A DNA stretch of 64,000 nt from Platerodrilus igneus (Eukaryota > Arthropoda > Insecta > Coleoptera > Lycidae). This document shows positions 11,270 through 23,821 of the stretch, one piece after another. The translations under genes were made by a program, and so were the position numbers. The notes below the pieces were generated by a model. That model did no database searches and was not told where the DNA came from. It saw nothing but the letters and a program-made list of their open reading frames with translations. Where the stretch lies: NCBI GenBank assembly GCA_036346225.1, contig JARFIW010001369.1:62001-126000 (forward strand). The letters are read 5' to 3'. Numbering within the stretch: the first letter of the stretch is position 1; each line of letters starts with the position of its first letter.

Positions 11270-12807
11270 GGGCCCTATTCTTAGACAACTGTCAAACTTT
11301 ATTAACTAAATATCAATTTGTAATACAAATGTCCTTTGCTTCAATTTATGTAATCCTGGGTAATCCTGGGAATCTTTACGTAAATGGTGGCGCTCAAGAT
11401 TCTATTTTAAGGAAATCTTCGGTTGGTTTTCTTACGTGTGTATAAATCGTTTAAACCTCGGGCAATTTATACATTTAGTTTATAATACTGTACTGTCCTT
11501 ATATCTTAAATCTTGATCTATGTAGAACGTATGTAAGACGTACAATATAGAATAGCGTGACTACTATTGTGGAAGAAAACACTATTTCATTTATACTAAC
11601 AAAGTAGCAGGAGGAGTAATTTTAATGCATTTTATATAATTAGATTTGGGGATTGTAAGTTACCTTACTCAATTCAACATTAATTTTCATTAAAACAAGG
11701 ATTTGTGCGATTTTTGTATAATATGAAATGTATGATAACTTTTGTTATCGTCTATTTAAATTTTAGAGTATTTGAGAGGTAGGATCATGATAGATAAGAA
11801 GAAATTGATTACTATAAAACGCACGCTTATTAATTTATAAACAAATTCTTCTTATTGTAGACGAGTATTATTGATTTACTTTGTATATGTATTTTGGTTG
11901 TCTGTTAGCAACACTAGAACAGTGATAGAGGTTAGCTGATTTTATGTGAGGGCAGAATCATGTGGCGCTTTTATTATTTATATTAGCACGAAAGCAGCGC
12001 TATTTATTTTTTACGCGTCTGAGACAATTATTTTTGGCTGTTTCAAGGTCATGTTTGACGTATAAATGTTAACTTTTGCACTTTACACAAATAATTTCCT
12101 CTTCCATAATACTTACTAACAAAATTTATTATCTAATTCTAATAATTCTATGCAAAGTTAAAACAAATGAAAATGAAATTCAAAACCTATATGGCGCGTT
12201 GCGGTGATGTTCTATAATTATAATATTTATGCGAAAAGTATGTGTTTTATTTTATGTACAGATCTATAAAATATAAGTGGAAGAGACGATTTAGCAGTTA
12301 GATTCCGTTACCGTTTAAATTAAAAACAACACAGAAGAAGCTATCTAAGAGAATTAGTGAAAAATCTAATGAACAAGAAACGTTTCATTAAATGGTACAT
12401 TTCAAGAAATGAAACCAAGGCTGAAAGAAACATTAAATTTGGCATTGAAAAGATAGAAACTCCTGACCCTGATCAAAAAATAGCAAGACAAAAATAAGAT
12501 ATTGCAGCTGTAAAAAACTTATCTGTCGACAACATATATTTATCTGTGCTGGAGAGCAAAGTCAGCTTTTCAATTTTTCTATTTGTTCAGATTGGTTAAT
12601 ATGTATTATATATTAATATGCTTAAGAAGATATGCAAGGGGCGCACGAGACGGGAAATTCTTAAGTCCAAAAATACTAGATGTTCTACGAAAGAATTTCA
12701 ATAGTCGAAGTTTGACTTTAACACTGAAGTAAAACAATGCTCCTTAGAAGAAAGCAACTTAAGTAGCACTGAGACACTGTATCGAATAGGATCTCGTTTG
12801 AACCTTC

Positions 12808-12810
<3 letters not shown>
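11270..12810. other. AT-rich intergenic stretch, no gene seen
   Basis: I find no supportable coding region. A short Lys-rich, coding-looking stretch near 12340-12500 is broken by stops and matches nothing I recognise. Confidence 0.55.

Positions 12811-12857
<47 letters not shown>
12811..12857. repeat. (TA)n microsatellite
   Basis: A pure TA run marking the outer edge of the first LTR-like copy. Confidence 0.95.
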
Positions 12858-12858
<1 letters not shown>

Positions 12859-12859
<1 letters not shown>

Positions 12860-14615
12860 ATATGATAACGCCGTACTCGGTGATATGACGTTTTCTATAA
12901 CTCCACCGCTCTGTGTTCTCAAACCAAATTTAATCTTACTAATTTTACTATTATCCCTTTTTAATCTACACAGAGTGCACAACGTTACGATGATCAATTT
13001 TTCTCTTCTCTACCCCTTTATGATTACCTAGTTGTTTGAATTGATAAAACGAAGTCAATTAGTTTCATATAATGAAAAGAAATATTATTTACAATTTTTG
13101 AAAAATATTTAAATACACCCTTCAATCAATCAATATCGTATGTATTATTTATCTCAAAATTTATATTCTTTGAATTCAATCTATAGTCATCAAAAACTAC
13201 CTTTTTACCAAAGAAACCTGGAACGTTCTAGACCCCTTTATAATACATTACGTAAGTTTAACGTATGCAATGTTTGTTGTTGACTTCATCACAAGTTTAT
13301 ATAAATTGAATAAATTCAGTATTGAAATTTAAGTAGAAAAATATCTTAAAATTAAATGGATCTGACCTGCTACAGGTTTTTCGGGTTGTGGATCAACACT
13401 TCTTTGTTGTCCTCATTCGTTGAACCAGTGTTTAAGTACAGTCACCCCTATTTCCAAAAATTACTTCGTGCTTTTTTATTTCATATGCCTTGAATCTCGC
13501 AACTCAAAATTGTACCAGAATTGTACCAAAATATAATTGTCGACGCCGATTTGAAATATTATATTGACCCAGATTTGAATTATTCTTATCGACGCATACT
13601 TGAATTATTGCAACTTGAAGTATTCAGAAATACACCACACATTCGAAGTGTTATATCTCAGATTCGAAGTATTCAAAAATGTACCACCAATTCGAAATGT
13701 TATATCGACCAAAATTTGAATTATTGTCATCAACACATGCACAGCTTCGAATTATCCAGAAATGTACTACCAATTCGAAGCTCTAGTATTATTAATATTT
13801 AGTTTAAATAAATTACCCCAAATTCTACTCACGTTAAACGGCAAAAGAAGTCTTTGTAATCGTTGCACTTTATCACTGTAACATACACTTGATGTTTTAT
13901 TAAATATTAAACTACGCGTGACTTTCTGGTTAGCAGTAACGCAGCTTCGTCCTGCAAGAGTTGTGAACTGACTCGTCTTATCATTGCTCTGTGTTAATAT
14001 AGGCTCTTCCCACTTACATGTGGGCTGGGTTTTCAAGCAGTCTTGCAGATATCTCAACCAACCAGTCTTTAATATTCGTTACATTTCAAAGTTGTTTCTG
14101 ATGTAATTTCTTCGGTTTTCCGTGTAATATTTATTTGTTATAGACATCTTGTTATCTTTGCCAGACGTTGTTTTGTTTAGGTATCGCTTTTTGGATAATT
14201 GAACAAAATAAGTGATGTAACTTTAATTCTGTTTTCGTTTATGCGTGTTTGAAACTGCGTTTTCTTATTAAAACGTTTCTTGTTTCCGCGTAATCGCATA
14301 AAGCTTTGTTAGGCTTTATCTTTTATCTTCGTATTTGTTTTATAACTAATTACAACACTTCTCAATGCGTGTTTAATTACATGTACTATTATTTCTCTTG
14401 AATACGCGTTCTGTTGTTGAAAGATACGCTTTCTAGCATCGCTTAAAGCTAATTATGGTCTATATACAGGGTGTTAAATGCTTTCCATTTACATAATGTT
14501 CGAATTACTTAATTTTCTGCTATATAAATGCAGTTTTCTGATTCCTATTGCAATTTATGGTTACCATACGACCCTTGCTACTCAATACACCCCTAAACAA
14601 CCCCTTATCACGGCA
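12859..14615 (-). mobile_element. LTR-like copy 1, minus orientation, between TA tracts
   Basis: This 1.76-kb block is the reverse complement, with moderate divergence, of the block at 14632-16478 and resembles 46836-48816. Its end at 14615 reads TGCCGTGATAAGGGG on the minus strand, close to the TGCTGTG end seen elsewhere. It has no ORF of its own. A short-period array with a TTCGAA-like anchor occupies about 13500-13800. Best explained as a solo LTR, or a non-autonomous copy, of a gypsy-type element. Confidence 0.55.
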
Positions 14616-14631
14616 ATATATATATATATAT
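14616..14631. repeat. Short (TA)n at the centre of a large palindrome
   Basis: About eight TA units separate the two oppositely oriented LTR-like copies. Confidence 0.85.
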
Positions 14632-16476
14632 TGTTTAGAGGTGTATTGAGTAGGAAGGGTCGTGTAGTAACTATAAATAGCAATAGGAATCAGAAAACTG
14701 CATTTATTTAGCAGAAAAATAAGTAGTTTGTACATTATGTAAATAGCAAGCATTTAACACCCTGTATATAGACCGTAATTAACTTTAGACGATGCAAGTA
14801 GGCATATCTTTCAACAATAGAAGCGTATTCAGCAAAGAAATAATCGTACATATAATTAAACATACGTTGAGGAGTGTTTTACAAGTTTATAAAATAAAGA
14901 CGCAGAAGATAAGAAATACCTAATAAATCCTCATGCAATTACGCTGGAACGATAAACGCTTTGATCAGAAAACGCATAAATAAATACATAAACGAAAACA
15001 GCATTCATGTTACATCATCTATTTTTGTACAATTCTCCAAAAGCTTTATCTATACAAAACAACAGACGTAAGGTAAAACTCTGGCAACGATAACAATAGC
15101 AAATAACAAGCATGATATAAAAATCCGAAATAATTTCATCAGAAAACAGCTTAAAATACATAGAATATTAAAGACAAACCTGGTTGGTCGCGACAATCTG
15201 TAAAACTGCTTAAAAACCAAACCCAAAGGTAGTGGGAAAGGCTATTTCACACCCACCGGTGATAAGACAGCTCAGTTTCCACTTAAAGCAGGTTGAGTCC
15301 ACATCACTTTTAACCAAAAATCTATGCGTCAAATAAATAAAGTTTGTAATATAGTGAAAATAGTGCTGCATAAAAATTGTGTTAAGAATATATGAACAGT
15401 TTTGCCGTTTTTTTCAGAAAACGTGAGTAGAAATTGGTTAATTAATTTAAATTAAATATTTATAATCGTATAGGGCTCCTAATCTGCGAATATAAGAAAC
15501 TTTAATTCTAATCCATGGTCCTAAGGGGACAATTCTAATCGGCTTCCAGTCAAATTCTGGACTATTTATGGGTAAATTCTAATCCATGGTCCTAAGGGGG
15601 CAATTCTACTCAAATTCTGGACTATTTCTGGTTTACTTATAAAACAATTCTAACCCACGTCGAAAATACTTATGGTTCTAATCTGCGTCGAAAAGAATTC
15701 TAATCTGCGTCAAAAACAATTCAATTCTAATTTTAATTCTGGTATAATTCTGGGATAATTAATTATACTAAGTAACCCACGAATTCAAGTGGTATTTAAG
15801 GGAAGAGATTCAAAGCACATGCAGAGAGATAAAATAAAGCACGAGGTGATTTTTGGAAACCAAGGGGTAACCGAACTGAAATATTGGTTCGACAAAGCAG
15901 AGCACTGGTATTCGATTGAAGACAACAAGGGTGTTGATCCACAACACGAAACAAAGCAGGTCAGATCTATTTAATTTTAAGGAATCTTTTCAATTTAAAT
16001 TTTAATACTGAATTTATTCGATTTATCCAAAACTTGTAAAGAGTCAACAAGGAACATTGTATACGTTTAAACTTACGTAATAAATCATAAATAGGTCTCG
16101 AACGTTTCGGATTTTTTTGTAATGATGTTGTTTTTGGTGACCTTATATTGAATTAAAAGTGTATAAATTTTGGGATAAACGATCAATAAAATATTAATTG
16201 ATAGAAGGGTGCAATTAAAGAATTGCAAAAATTGTAAATATTATTTCCTTTTATTATATGAATGTTGATTGACTTCGTTTTATCAATTCAAACAGGTACT
16301 CATTAAGGGGCGAATAAAGAAAATTGATCATCGTAACGTTGTGCACTCTGTGTAGATTAAAAAGGGCTAGCCGTGGCATAATAAAATTAAAAGATTAAAT
16401 TGAGAGAACACAAAGCGGTGGCGTTAGGTAAAACGTTTATTACATCCGACTACATAAAGTGAGGGGGCTACTACAG

Positions 16477-16478
<2 letters not shown>
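14632..16478 (+). mobile_element. LTR-like copy 2, plus orientation, between TA tracts
   Basis: This 1.85-kb block ends with CTACTACAGCA at 16478, directly against a TA tract. Its first 15 or so bases (the TGCTGTGATAAGGGG end) are missing compared with copies 1 and 3. It contains the leader TAATCGTATAGGGCTCC at about 15463, then eight or so AATTCTAA-anchored units to about 15760. No ORF has coding support. Probably a solo LTR of the same family as copy 1. Confidence 0.55.
15463..15765 (+). repeat. Variable AATTCTAA-anchored tandem array
   Basis: The short anchor AATTCTAA recurs every 20-45 bases, followed by changing words such as CCATGGTCCTAAGGGG and CTGCGTCGAAAA. Comparable arrays with different words lie at the same place in the other copies (about 13500-13800, 45030-45175 and 47757-47905). 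Confidence 0.7.

Positions 16479-16514
<36 letters not shown>
16479..16514. repeat. (TA)n microsatellite between two LTR ends
   Basis: The tract is flanked on the left by ...ACAGCA and on the right by TGCTGTG..., so two LTR ends face each other across it. Confidence 0.95.
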
Positions 16515-16516
<2 letters not shown>

Positions 16517-18626
16517 CTGTGATATTCCCCTTTGAATGCGGGAACTGGGTCCTTTCAACAAAAAAATTCTAGTCCCACAGATTGGGCGTCATAAACGGCT
16601 GTGGTCCTCTTTTCGTCTCGGCTGCTCACCTAATGTTATAAACCTCCTCATTCATAAAAAAAAACAACACATTCCTACCAAAAACATCAACGTTAACTCT
16701 ATTTACATCAATATTCAGAATACATTAAAATTTCAAAATTAAAACTCAGCATAAATTTCAGTTTTAAAAGAATTTCAAGATTAATTTTATTATCATTTTA
16801 ATGTGCATCCAAAATTAAAGTCCTTGTTGGATGCCTAGTAATTAATATAACAATATAAGCAGACCGGAGTCTGAGTATAAAGGAGCATCTACCACCCTTT
16901 ACGTTAATTAACCAGGTTCGTCTAATTGAGCTCAAAGACATACCCAAATTTTCATCATATTACCGAACATCAAACTAAATACCCTTTCTACTTCAACAAG
17001 CAAATTTCATCTTAAAATTAAACTTTTATGGTTAGTACAATTTCACTAATGTCCATTTAAAGTAAATCAATTATAAAGTCATTCAATACACACAAAATGT
17101 CAAACAAAATAGTATAATTTACCTGAAGGTTACTGTCCTCGTAGCTTCAAAGTACATCGTCCCTTTAGTTAATCACACCATTCCAACAGGATTATATTTA
17201 CGGCTTCTAATTCTCAACGCTTTTAAAATTTTCTCCATCACCAGTTGTTTCTGGGCTTTTCCGGAACTCATCTATGTATATCTGACCCTTGTTTCGTGGA
17301 TCCAGACACGTATTTGAACCATTTAATTATTAACACCCCGAAAAATAGCAAATAACTTCATACTTCTTTCACCAATATACGCCAAAACTGCCTACTTTTG
17401 TGTATACATTTGTCGTTGTAAATTTTGCTAATTGGTACAGTGAAACTAAATTTTATTACCTTGTATCTAAGTGCACTGAAGTACATTCATGTTAGCACGT
17501 AAATAACCAACTATTTTGAATCACTAAAATATATGAGCAAAATTTTAAATTATTTTATCAAACTAAAATGCACTGTTTAACATCTTCAATCAAGTCGCGG
17601 ATGTAAGAGCTTTTAACGCATCGAATAGTCAAAAGTCTAAGAGAGCTTGTTTATATTCATCTCGGTATATATAGCAAAAAGCCGGCACGTCGCTTTTGTC
17701 CTCAAAACGGGTAATTCTAAAGAATTCCTCATTCTATGTTCCCAGTCTGTCGCTCGCGCGTCGATTTTTACGAATTTTCACTCGCCCCATTTAAATCTCA
17801 GAAAATTTCCACACGGCACGCAAGCATGTCCGAGAAAAACTAATTAATTTTGTACAGAAATTGTTGTTCTACCTCTGATATTTGCATCCTATTTTCAACC
17901 AATTGTGACCCTCGTGACGTTGCTTAAATCCCGCCTTTTACAATATGTGTCTTTGCTTGACGCATTTTCTCTTTCCTTCTCTAACCTGTTCGTATTGGTG
18001 CAAATTGATATTCTTTATTATCGATTATTTTAGTCCACATGGAGTGTGAAATAACCCCGCTTTAGCAATTCTCGTAACTATTATGCGACGTTTTCCCAAG
18101 ATTCTTTGAAACATTAATTATCTGCAAACTTTACGCCGAATGTGACATTTAAACTACGCAGGTGTTCAAATATAATATTAATTCTCAGAGCCTTATTCCG
18201 TGGTATTTTAATCTTGGATTTTCACAAGTTTTTATAGGTATTATATGTTACTAACGGTTTAATTAACTCCAATTAAATTGATTTCTATCCTTTCATTTTT
18301 AGCGAATACAACTTAAATATTAATTATTATGTGTACACTTTGTTTAATACCGGTTACTCCAAATAGAGTTAATTAAGATACATTTTGCACGTAATTTCTC
18401 TTTGTTTAGGAATAATTACATTACACGCAGAGCTTTTCAATACTGCTTCTTTTGATATAAAGCGTCTTATAAATAATTTAAATTTCTTATTTTTACTGAA
18501 ACGACCGAGTTTATTTATGCTTCAAGGTTTTAATAACGCGTATTATTTAATGAAATTCCTTATACACGGTGATTAAAATTATTTGATGTGATTATTTAAT
18601 TTTCTACCCTGGTCTAAATATGAGTA
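16515..18626 (-). repeat. 3' LTR of the gypsy-type element
   Basis: A 2112-bp direct repeat of 21716-23823. It begins TGCTGTGATATTCC on the plus strand at a TA tract and ends ...AATATGAGTA next to the purine tract. The small ORFs inside it are not coding. Confidence 0.9.
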
Positions 18627-18640
18627 TTTTCCCCCTATTT
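18627..18640 (-). other. Polypurine tract
   Basis: On the minus strand AGGGGGAAAA lies immediately before the LTR start. This is the expected position for plus-strand priming in LTR elements and it fixes the LTR boundary. Confidence 0.75.
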
Positions 18641-19117
18641 GAATACAAATAATCCCACTTATTTGAATTCAAATATAAAACATTTAGACAAAAAAATTAC
18701 AAAAAAAAAACTGCCTATCTCTCTCTACCCTTATCTATCTAACTTACCTACTTTGTCTCCAATCCAAAAAAAATATTTACACCTATCCTATATCCCTATC
18801 CTATTCCTAACTTTTAACTAATCTTCACTATACTTTACTTCCTCCTACCTAATCCTATATACCTATCCTATTTCTAACTTTATTCCTAACTCTCCACTAA
18901 TCTTATATGAAATATCTACACTTAATCTATCTTATTTTCTTCCTACCTTTACTCTTTATTCTCATCCTAAACCTATTCCTAATTATCTCCCATATTTATC
19001 CTATACCTAGATTTATTTTCTATAAACACTTACTTCTACTTTTCTATATACACCTATTCTATCCCTTGTTCTATATCTATACTAAAGTTCACCTATCTCT
19101 ATCCTTTGTTCATTAAG
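18641..19117. other. Pyrimidine-rich low-complexity filler
   Basis: The plus strand is C/T/A-rich with repeating CTATCCTA and TTCCTAAC-like words. No motif of pol is visible; it occupies the place of the lost RT, RNase H and integrase. Confidence 0.6.
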
Positions 19118-19460
19118 TTATTTAAATCTAACTCTCTTCTTGACCCTCCAAGTCTTCCTTCTTACCATCCTAATGCTCTTCATCCCTATCTCTCCCCCTT
19201 CTATATCTATACTTAACATCTCTATTATCTCACATACAATAAACTTATCATCCCTCTTATCCTGACTCTTACATATTGCTTCTTCTTCATGCCCTACACT
19301 TGTCTGCTTCTCATTTATTCTTGTTTCCCTTTCTGCCGACAAACCAAACGATACTACTTTACAATTATCGATTTTTCCCTCTATGGAAAACCCTACGTAC
19401 CTTCTAGAATTTTTGTGTAATGGAATCCGCCAGAATGAATCCTTAAATCTACTTTATTAA
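19118..19460 (-). pseudogene. RT remnant joined to a Lys/Glu-rich tail
   Basis: Before the open frame at 19342, the minus strand contains FWRIPLHKNSRRYVGF and then SFGLSAE, which correspond to the RT motifs around the first catalytic Asp and the PFGL box of gypsy-type elements. After about 45 recognisable RT residues the similarity stops, and a Lys/Glu-rich stretch of about 65 codons runs to a stop at 19118. The rest of RT, RNase H and integrase is missing. This indicates internal deletion rather than an element that never had pol. Confidence 0.65.
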
Positions 19461-19524
19461 AACAAACTTGCCATCTTTACTTAATTTCGCCTTCACCTGC
19501 TCCTGATATGCTGCTTCTACCCCA

Positions 19525-20040
19525 CTACTTCTGCATGTTTTGTAATAAAGCTTGAACCTCTACTTTCCTATCCTCTGGACATCTTATTGTGTTGATCTGT
19601 TTACCTTCATCATCTTCTACCTCTACTACATTAATACTAAACCCCGTGTCATCCTCTGTGACTTCATAACTGCCCTTCCATGGCACTACCCTATCCTTAA
19701 TCCTTATTACCTTCCGTTCCATATCTATCAACACCCCTAACTTCATCATACAGTCAACACCTAAAATGCTCTGAAACTTCAGTCCAGGTACAATTACAAA
19801 CTCCTGTTCACAGCTTAAACCTCCTATATCTATCCTAAGCACCACAACACTATTTACTACAGCAAACTTCTTTTTATTTGGAGCTACTAAATGGCTACGC
19901 TTTATAGGCATAATTCTATCACAAACCTTATCCCTAATTTTGCTGACGAATTCCTCCGATATTAAACTCGCCTCTGCCCCTGTATCAAGTAATACTTCTA
20001 CATTATTCTCAAAATTTCTAAATTAATAATTGGCAAACAT
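19525..20040 (-). pseudogene. Retroviral-type aspartic protease of the gypsy-type element
   Basis: The active-site triad lies in LLDTGAEASLI at about 19970-20000. The flap and C-terminal part (SILGVDCMMKLGV, with the hydrophobic-hydrophobic-Gly motif) lie in the open frame at 19911-19525. The protease releases gag and pol proteins during particle maturation. A frameshift or stop separates it from gag upstream, and it runs directly toward the RT remnant downstream. Confidence 0.75.
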
Positions 20041-20089
20041 AATTTTCTACAGTTTCTGGCTCTACTTCCTCCTCAATTTTGAAAAATTC

Positions 20090-21480
20090 ACGTGGATGTT
20101 CATATACATTTACACAGAAACCTAGTGGTCTGTCGCGTTCTAAAAATCCTGTCCCATCCTGTTTTCCGTGCTTGGTCCTGGTTGTCCTTCTACAACCTGT
20201 GCGTACGTCCTCCTCGTGTTAATATCCGTGTCCCTGTCTCTATTCGGCGTGCTGGTCACAGTCCTGTTTACCTCCGGTAAACTGTTCTGTCGCGTGTAAC
20301 TAGGTCTTGGCGTCGGTCCCCTAGTCGCACTATTGCTCCTGTATTCCTGTCCTCGTCGTTCCCAATTCGGTCGAAAATTTCTGTTGTAGTCAGGCCGTCT
20401 CGGATAATTCGGTGTCCTGTTGTCAAACCTAACTGTGTTAACGTTTCGTTCTCGTATCTCTCTTGTCCGTCCTACACATACATCGTCATATCTCTGCAAA
20501 TGCTCTAAAAATGTCTCCCGTTCTGTGATGTTTTGTAAGGCCACGTGTTGTCTAATTTCCAGTTCAAAATGTCGTGATAGGTACTTGATAATCTGTCTGT
20601 CCGTCAATGGTGGATTCAGTTGTTTGGCCACACTGTATTTGCGGATGGCATATTGCTCCTAGAACCTGCAAACTCTCCCTTAAATTTTCCTGTAATCAAG
20701 TCGTCCCTAATCTGATCCTGTTTGTGATCACTCCAGTAATGTTGTAAAATTTGTTTTCAAAGTCCTGATACGTGTCTATGTCCTGTCCTACTAAATTGTA
20801 CCATGCCTCCGCATTGTCCTTTAATAAAGCCTTTATCGTATTTAGTTTAGTCTGTTCGTCAAATAAATTTCCCACTAGATTTCTTACACTATTAATAAAA
20901 ATTTGTGGATTTACCCTGTTATCGCCATAAAACTTCATGTGTTGGTCCAATGATACTCCACCTGTAGAAAATCTGGGACCATCCCCCGTTAAATTTGACA
21001 TGTTGTATTTAATACTACTAACTTCACGTTCTACCCTGCCTAACTGATCCCTACATGAGTCTGTCACTTCAGTCATTTTCACATTAATCTCTTCTTCACA
21101 AAAAATGCGTACTTCGGACCTTAAATGTCCCATTTCCTGTCGAAGACCTGTAATATCACGCTCATTTTATCAACCCTATTTTCAACTTCCCCCATTTTTA
21201 CGGTAAGACTATTTTTAAATTCTGAAACTTCTTTATTCGTCTTATCTATTTTCTCACTTAGGGTTTCCCTAACTCCTGTTAATGTCTCATTCATTCGGTC
21301 AAATTTTCGATTTGAGTCCTCTCTCGCTCTATTCGATTCATCGCTTAGCAGTTCTAATTTTCTGTTAGACTCCTCCATCGCTCTATTCGATTCTTCACTC
21401 ATCCTCTCTAACATTCTCAATATCATCTCGTTTCCTTGATCCCTGATTCCGTCCTCGACTGATCTCTACTGCCTCCAGCT
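20090..21480 (-). pseudogene. Gag polyprotein of the gypsy-type element
   Basis: Gag forms the particle. The N-terminal part (21426-21121) is a coiled coil with repeated SNR(A/K) and heptad-like spacing. The capsid part (21133-20696) has the WYNLV and FENKFYN landmarks of gypsy gag. The C-terminal part (20631-20140) is Arg/Asn/Pro-rich, consistent with nucleic-acid binding; no CCHC knuckle is visible. At least two single-base frameshifts interrupt it, one near 21125 and one near 20730, besides a break near 20640. It lies just downstream of the primer-binding-like site. Confidence 0.8.
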
Positions 21481-21694
21481 TCTTCCATTTTCGAAATTTT
21501 CTCACACAATGCACTATCGTCACTTCCAATTTCCACTCCTTGACTCCTTAACAACTCCTTGCTCTGCATACGTTCAAATCACTCACACACACTCTAAAAT
21601 ACTCTTAAATTTATACACAAACAGAAACTCTCTTCTCAGATCGCCAGTTTCCTGGAATAAAATAACAAAAATTTTATTTGGAACTCGAGCCCTC

Positions 21695-21711
21695 ACGTTG
21701 TGGTCGCCAAA
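21695..21711 (-). other. Primer-binding-like site
   Basis: On the minus strand TTGGCGACCACAACGTG starts five bases inside the 5' LTR end. TGG followed by CG-rich sequence at this place is expected of a tRNA primer-binding site (complement of a CCA end). The tRNA cannot be named from sequence alone. Confidence 0.6.
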
Positions 21712-21715
21712 ATAC

Positions 21716-23821
21716 TGCTGTGATATTCCCTTTGAATGCGGGAACTGGGTCCTTTCAACAAAAATTCTAGTCCCACAGATTGGGCGTCATAAACGGCTGT
21801 GGTCCTCTTTTCGCCTCGGCTGCTCACCTAATGTTATAAACCTCCTCATTCATAAAAAAACAACACATTCCTACCAAAAACATCAACGTTAACTCTATTT
21901 ACATCAATATTCAGAATACATTAAAATTTTAAAATTAAAACTCAGCATAAATTGCAGTTTTAAAAAGAATTTCAAGATTAATTTTATTATCATTTTAATG
22001 TGCATCCAAAATTAAAGTCCTTGTTGGATGCCTAGTAATTAATATAACAATATAAGCAGACCGGAGTCTGAGTATAAAGGGAGCATCTACCGCCCCTTTA
22101 CGTTAATTAACCAGGTTCGTCTAATTGAGCTCAAAGACATACCCAAATTTTCATCATATTCCCGAACATCAAAACAAAATACCCCTTTTTACTTAAACAA
22201 GCAAATTTCATCTTAAAATTAAACTTTTATGGTTAGAACAATTTCACTAATGTCCATTTAAAGTAAATCAATTATAAAGTCATTCAATACACACAAAAAT
22301 GTCAAACAAAATAGTATAATTTACCTGAAGGTTACTGTCCTCGTAGCTTCAAAGTACATCGTCCCTTTAGTTAATCACACCATTCCAACAGGATTATATT
22401 TACGGCTTCTAATTCTCAACGCTTTTAAAATTTTCTCCATCACCAGTTGTTTCTGGGCTTTTCCGGAACTCATCTATGTATATCTGACCCTTGTTTCGTG
22501 GATCCAGACACGTATTTGAACCATTTAATTATTAACACCCCGAAAAATAGCAAATAACTTCATACTTCTTTCACCAATATACGCCAAAACTGCCTACTTT
22601 TGTGTATACATTTGTCGTTGTAAATTTTGCTAATTGGTACAGTGAAACTAAATTTTATTACCTTGTATCTAAGTGCACTGAAGTACATTCATGTTAGCAC
22701 GTAAATAACCAACTATTTTGAATCACTAAAATATATGAGCAAAATTTTAAATTATTTTATCAAACTAAAATGCACTGTTTAACATCTTCAATCAAGTCGC
22801 GGATGTAAGAGCTTTTAACGCATCGAATAGTCAAAAGTCTAAGAGAGCTTGTTTATATTCATCTCGGTATATATAGCAAAAGCCGGCACGTCGCTTTTGT
22901 CCTCAAAACGGGTAATTCTAAAGAATTCCTCATTCTATGTTCCCAGTCTGTCGCTCGCGATTCGATTTTTACGAATTTTCACTCGCCCCATTTAAATCTC
23001 AGAAAATTTCCACACGGCACGCAAGCATGTCCGAGAAAAACTAATTAATTTTGTACAGAAATTGTTGTTCTACCTCTGATATTTGCATCCTATTTTCAAC
23101 CAATTGTGACCCTCGTGACGTTGCTTAAATCCGCCTTTTACAATATGTGTCTTTGCTTGACGCATTTCTCTTTCCTTCTCTAACCTGTTCGTATTGGTGC
23201 AAATTGATATTCTTTATTATCGATTATTTTAGTCCACATGGAGTGTGAAATAACCCAGCTTTAGCAATTCTCGTAACTATTATGCGACGTTTTCCCAAGA
23301 TTCTTTGAAACATTAATTATCTGCAAACTTTACGCCGAATGTGACATTTAAACTACGCAGGTGTTCAAATATAATATTAATTCTCAGAGCCTTATTCCGT
23401 GGTATTTTAATCTTGGATTTTCACAAGTTTTTATAGGTATTATATGTTACTAACGGTTTAATTAACTCCAATTAAATTGATTTCTATCCTTTCATTTTAG
23501 CGAATACAACTTAAATATTAATTATTATGTGTACACTTTGTTTACTACCGGTTACTCCAAATAGAGTTAATTAAGATAAATTTTGCACGTAATTTCTCTT
23601 TGTTTAGGAATAATTACATTACACGCAGAGCTTTTCAATACTGCTTCTTTTGATATAAAGCGTCTTATAAATAATTTAAATTTCTTATTTTACTGAAACG
23701 ACCGAGTTTATTTATGCTTCAAGGTTTTAATAACGCGTATTATTTAATGAAATTCCTTATACACGGTGATTAAAATTATTTGATGTGATTATTTAATTTT
23801 CTACCCTGGTCTAAATATGAG

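Noticed and set aside
14478..14753. Two similar 77-codon ORFs on opposite strands
   Set aside because: They are mirror readings of the palindrome between LTR-like copies 1 and 2 and have no independent support.
15463..15765. CRISPR-like spacing of a short repeat with changing words
   Set aside because: The anchor is only about eight bases, spacing is irregular, the context is an insect LTR-like copy, and similar arrays occur in sister copies.
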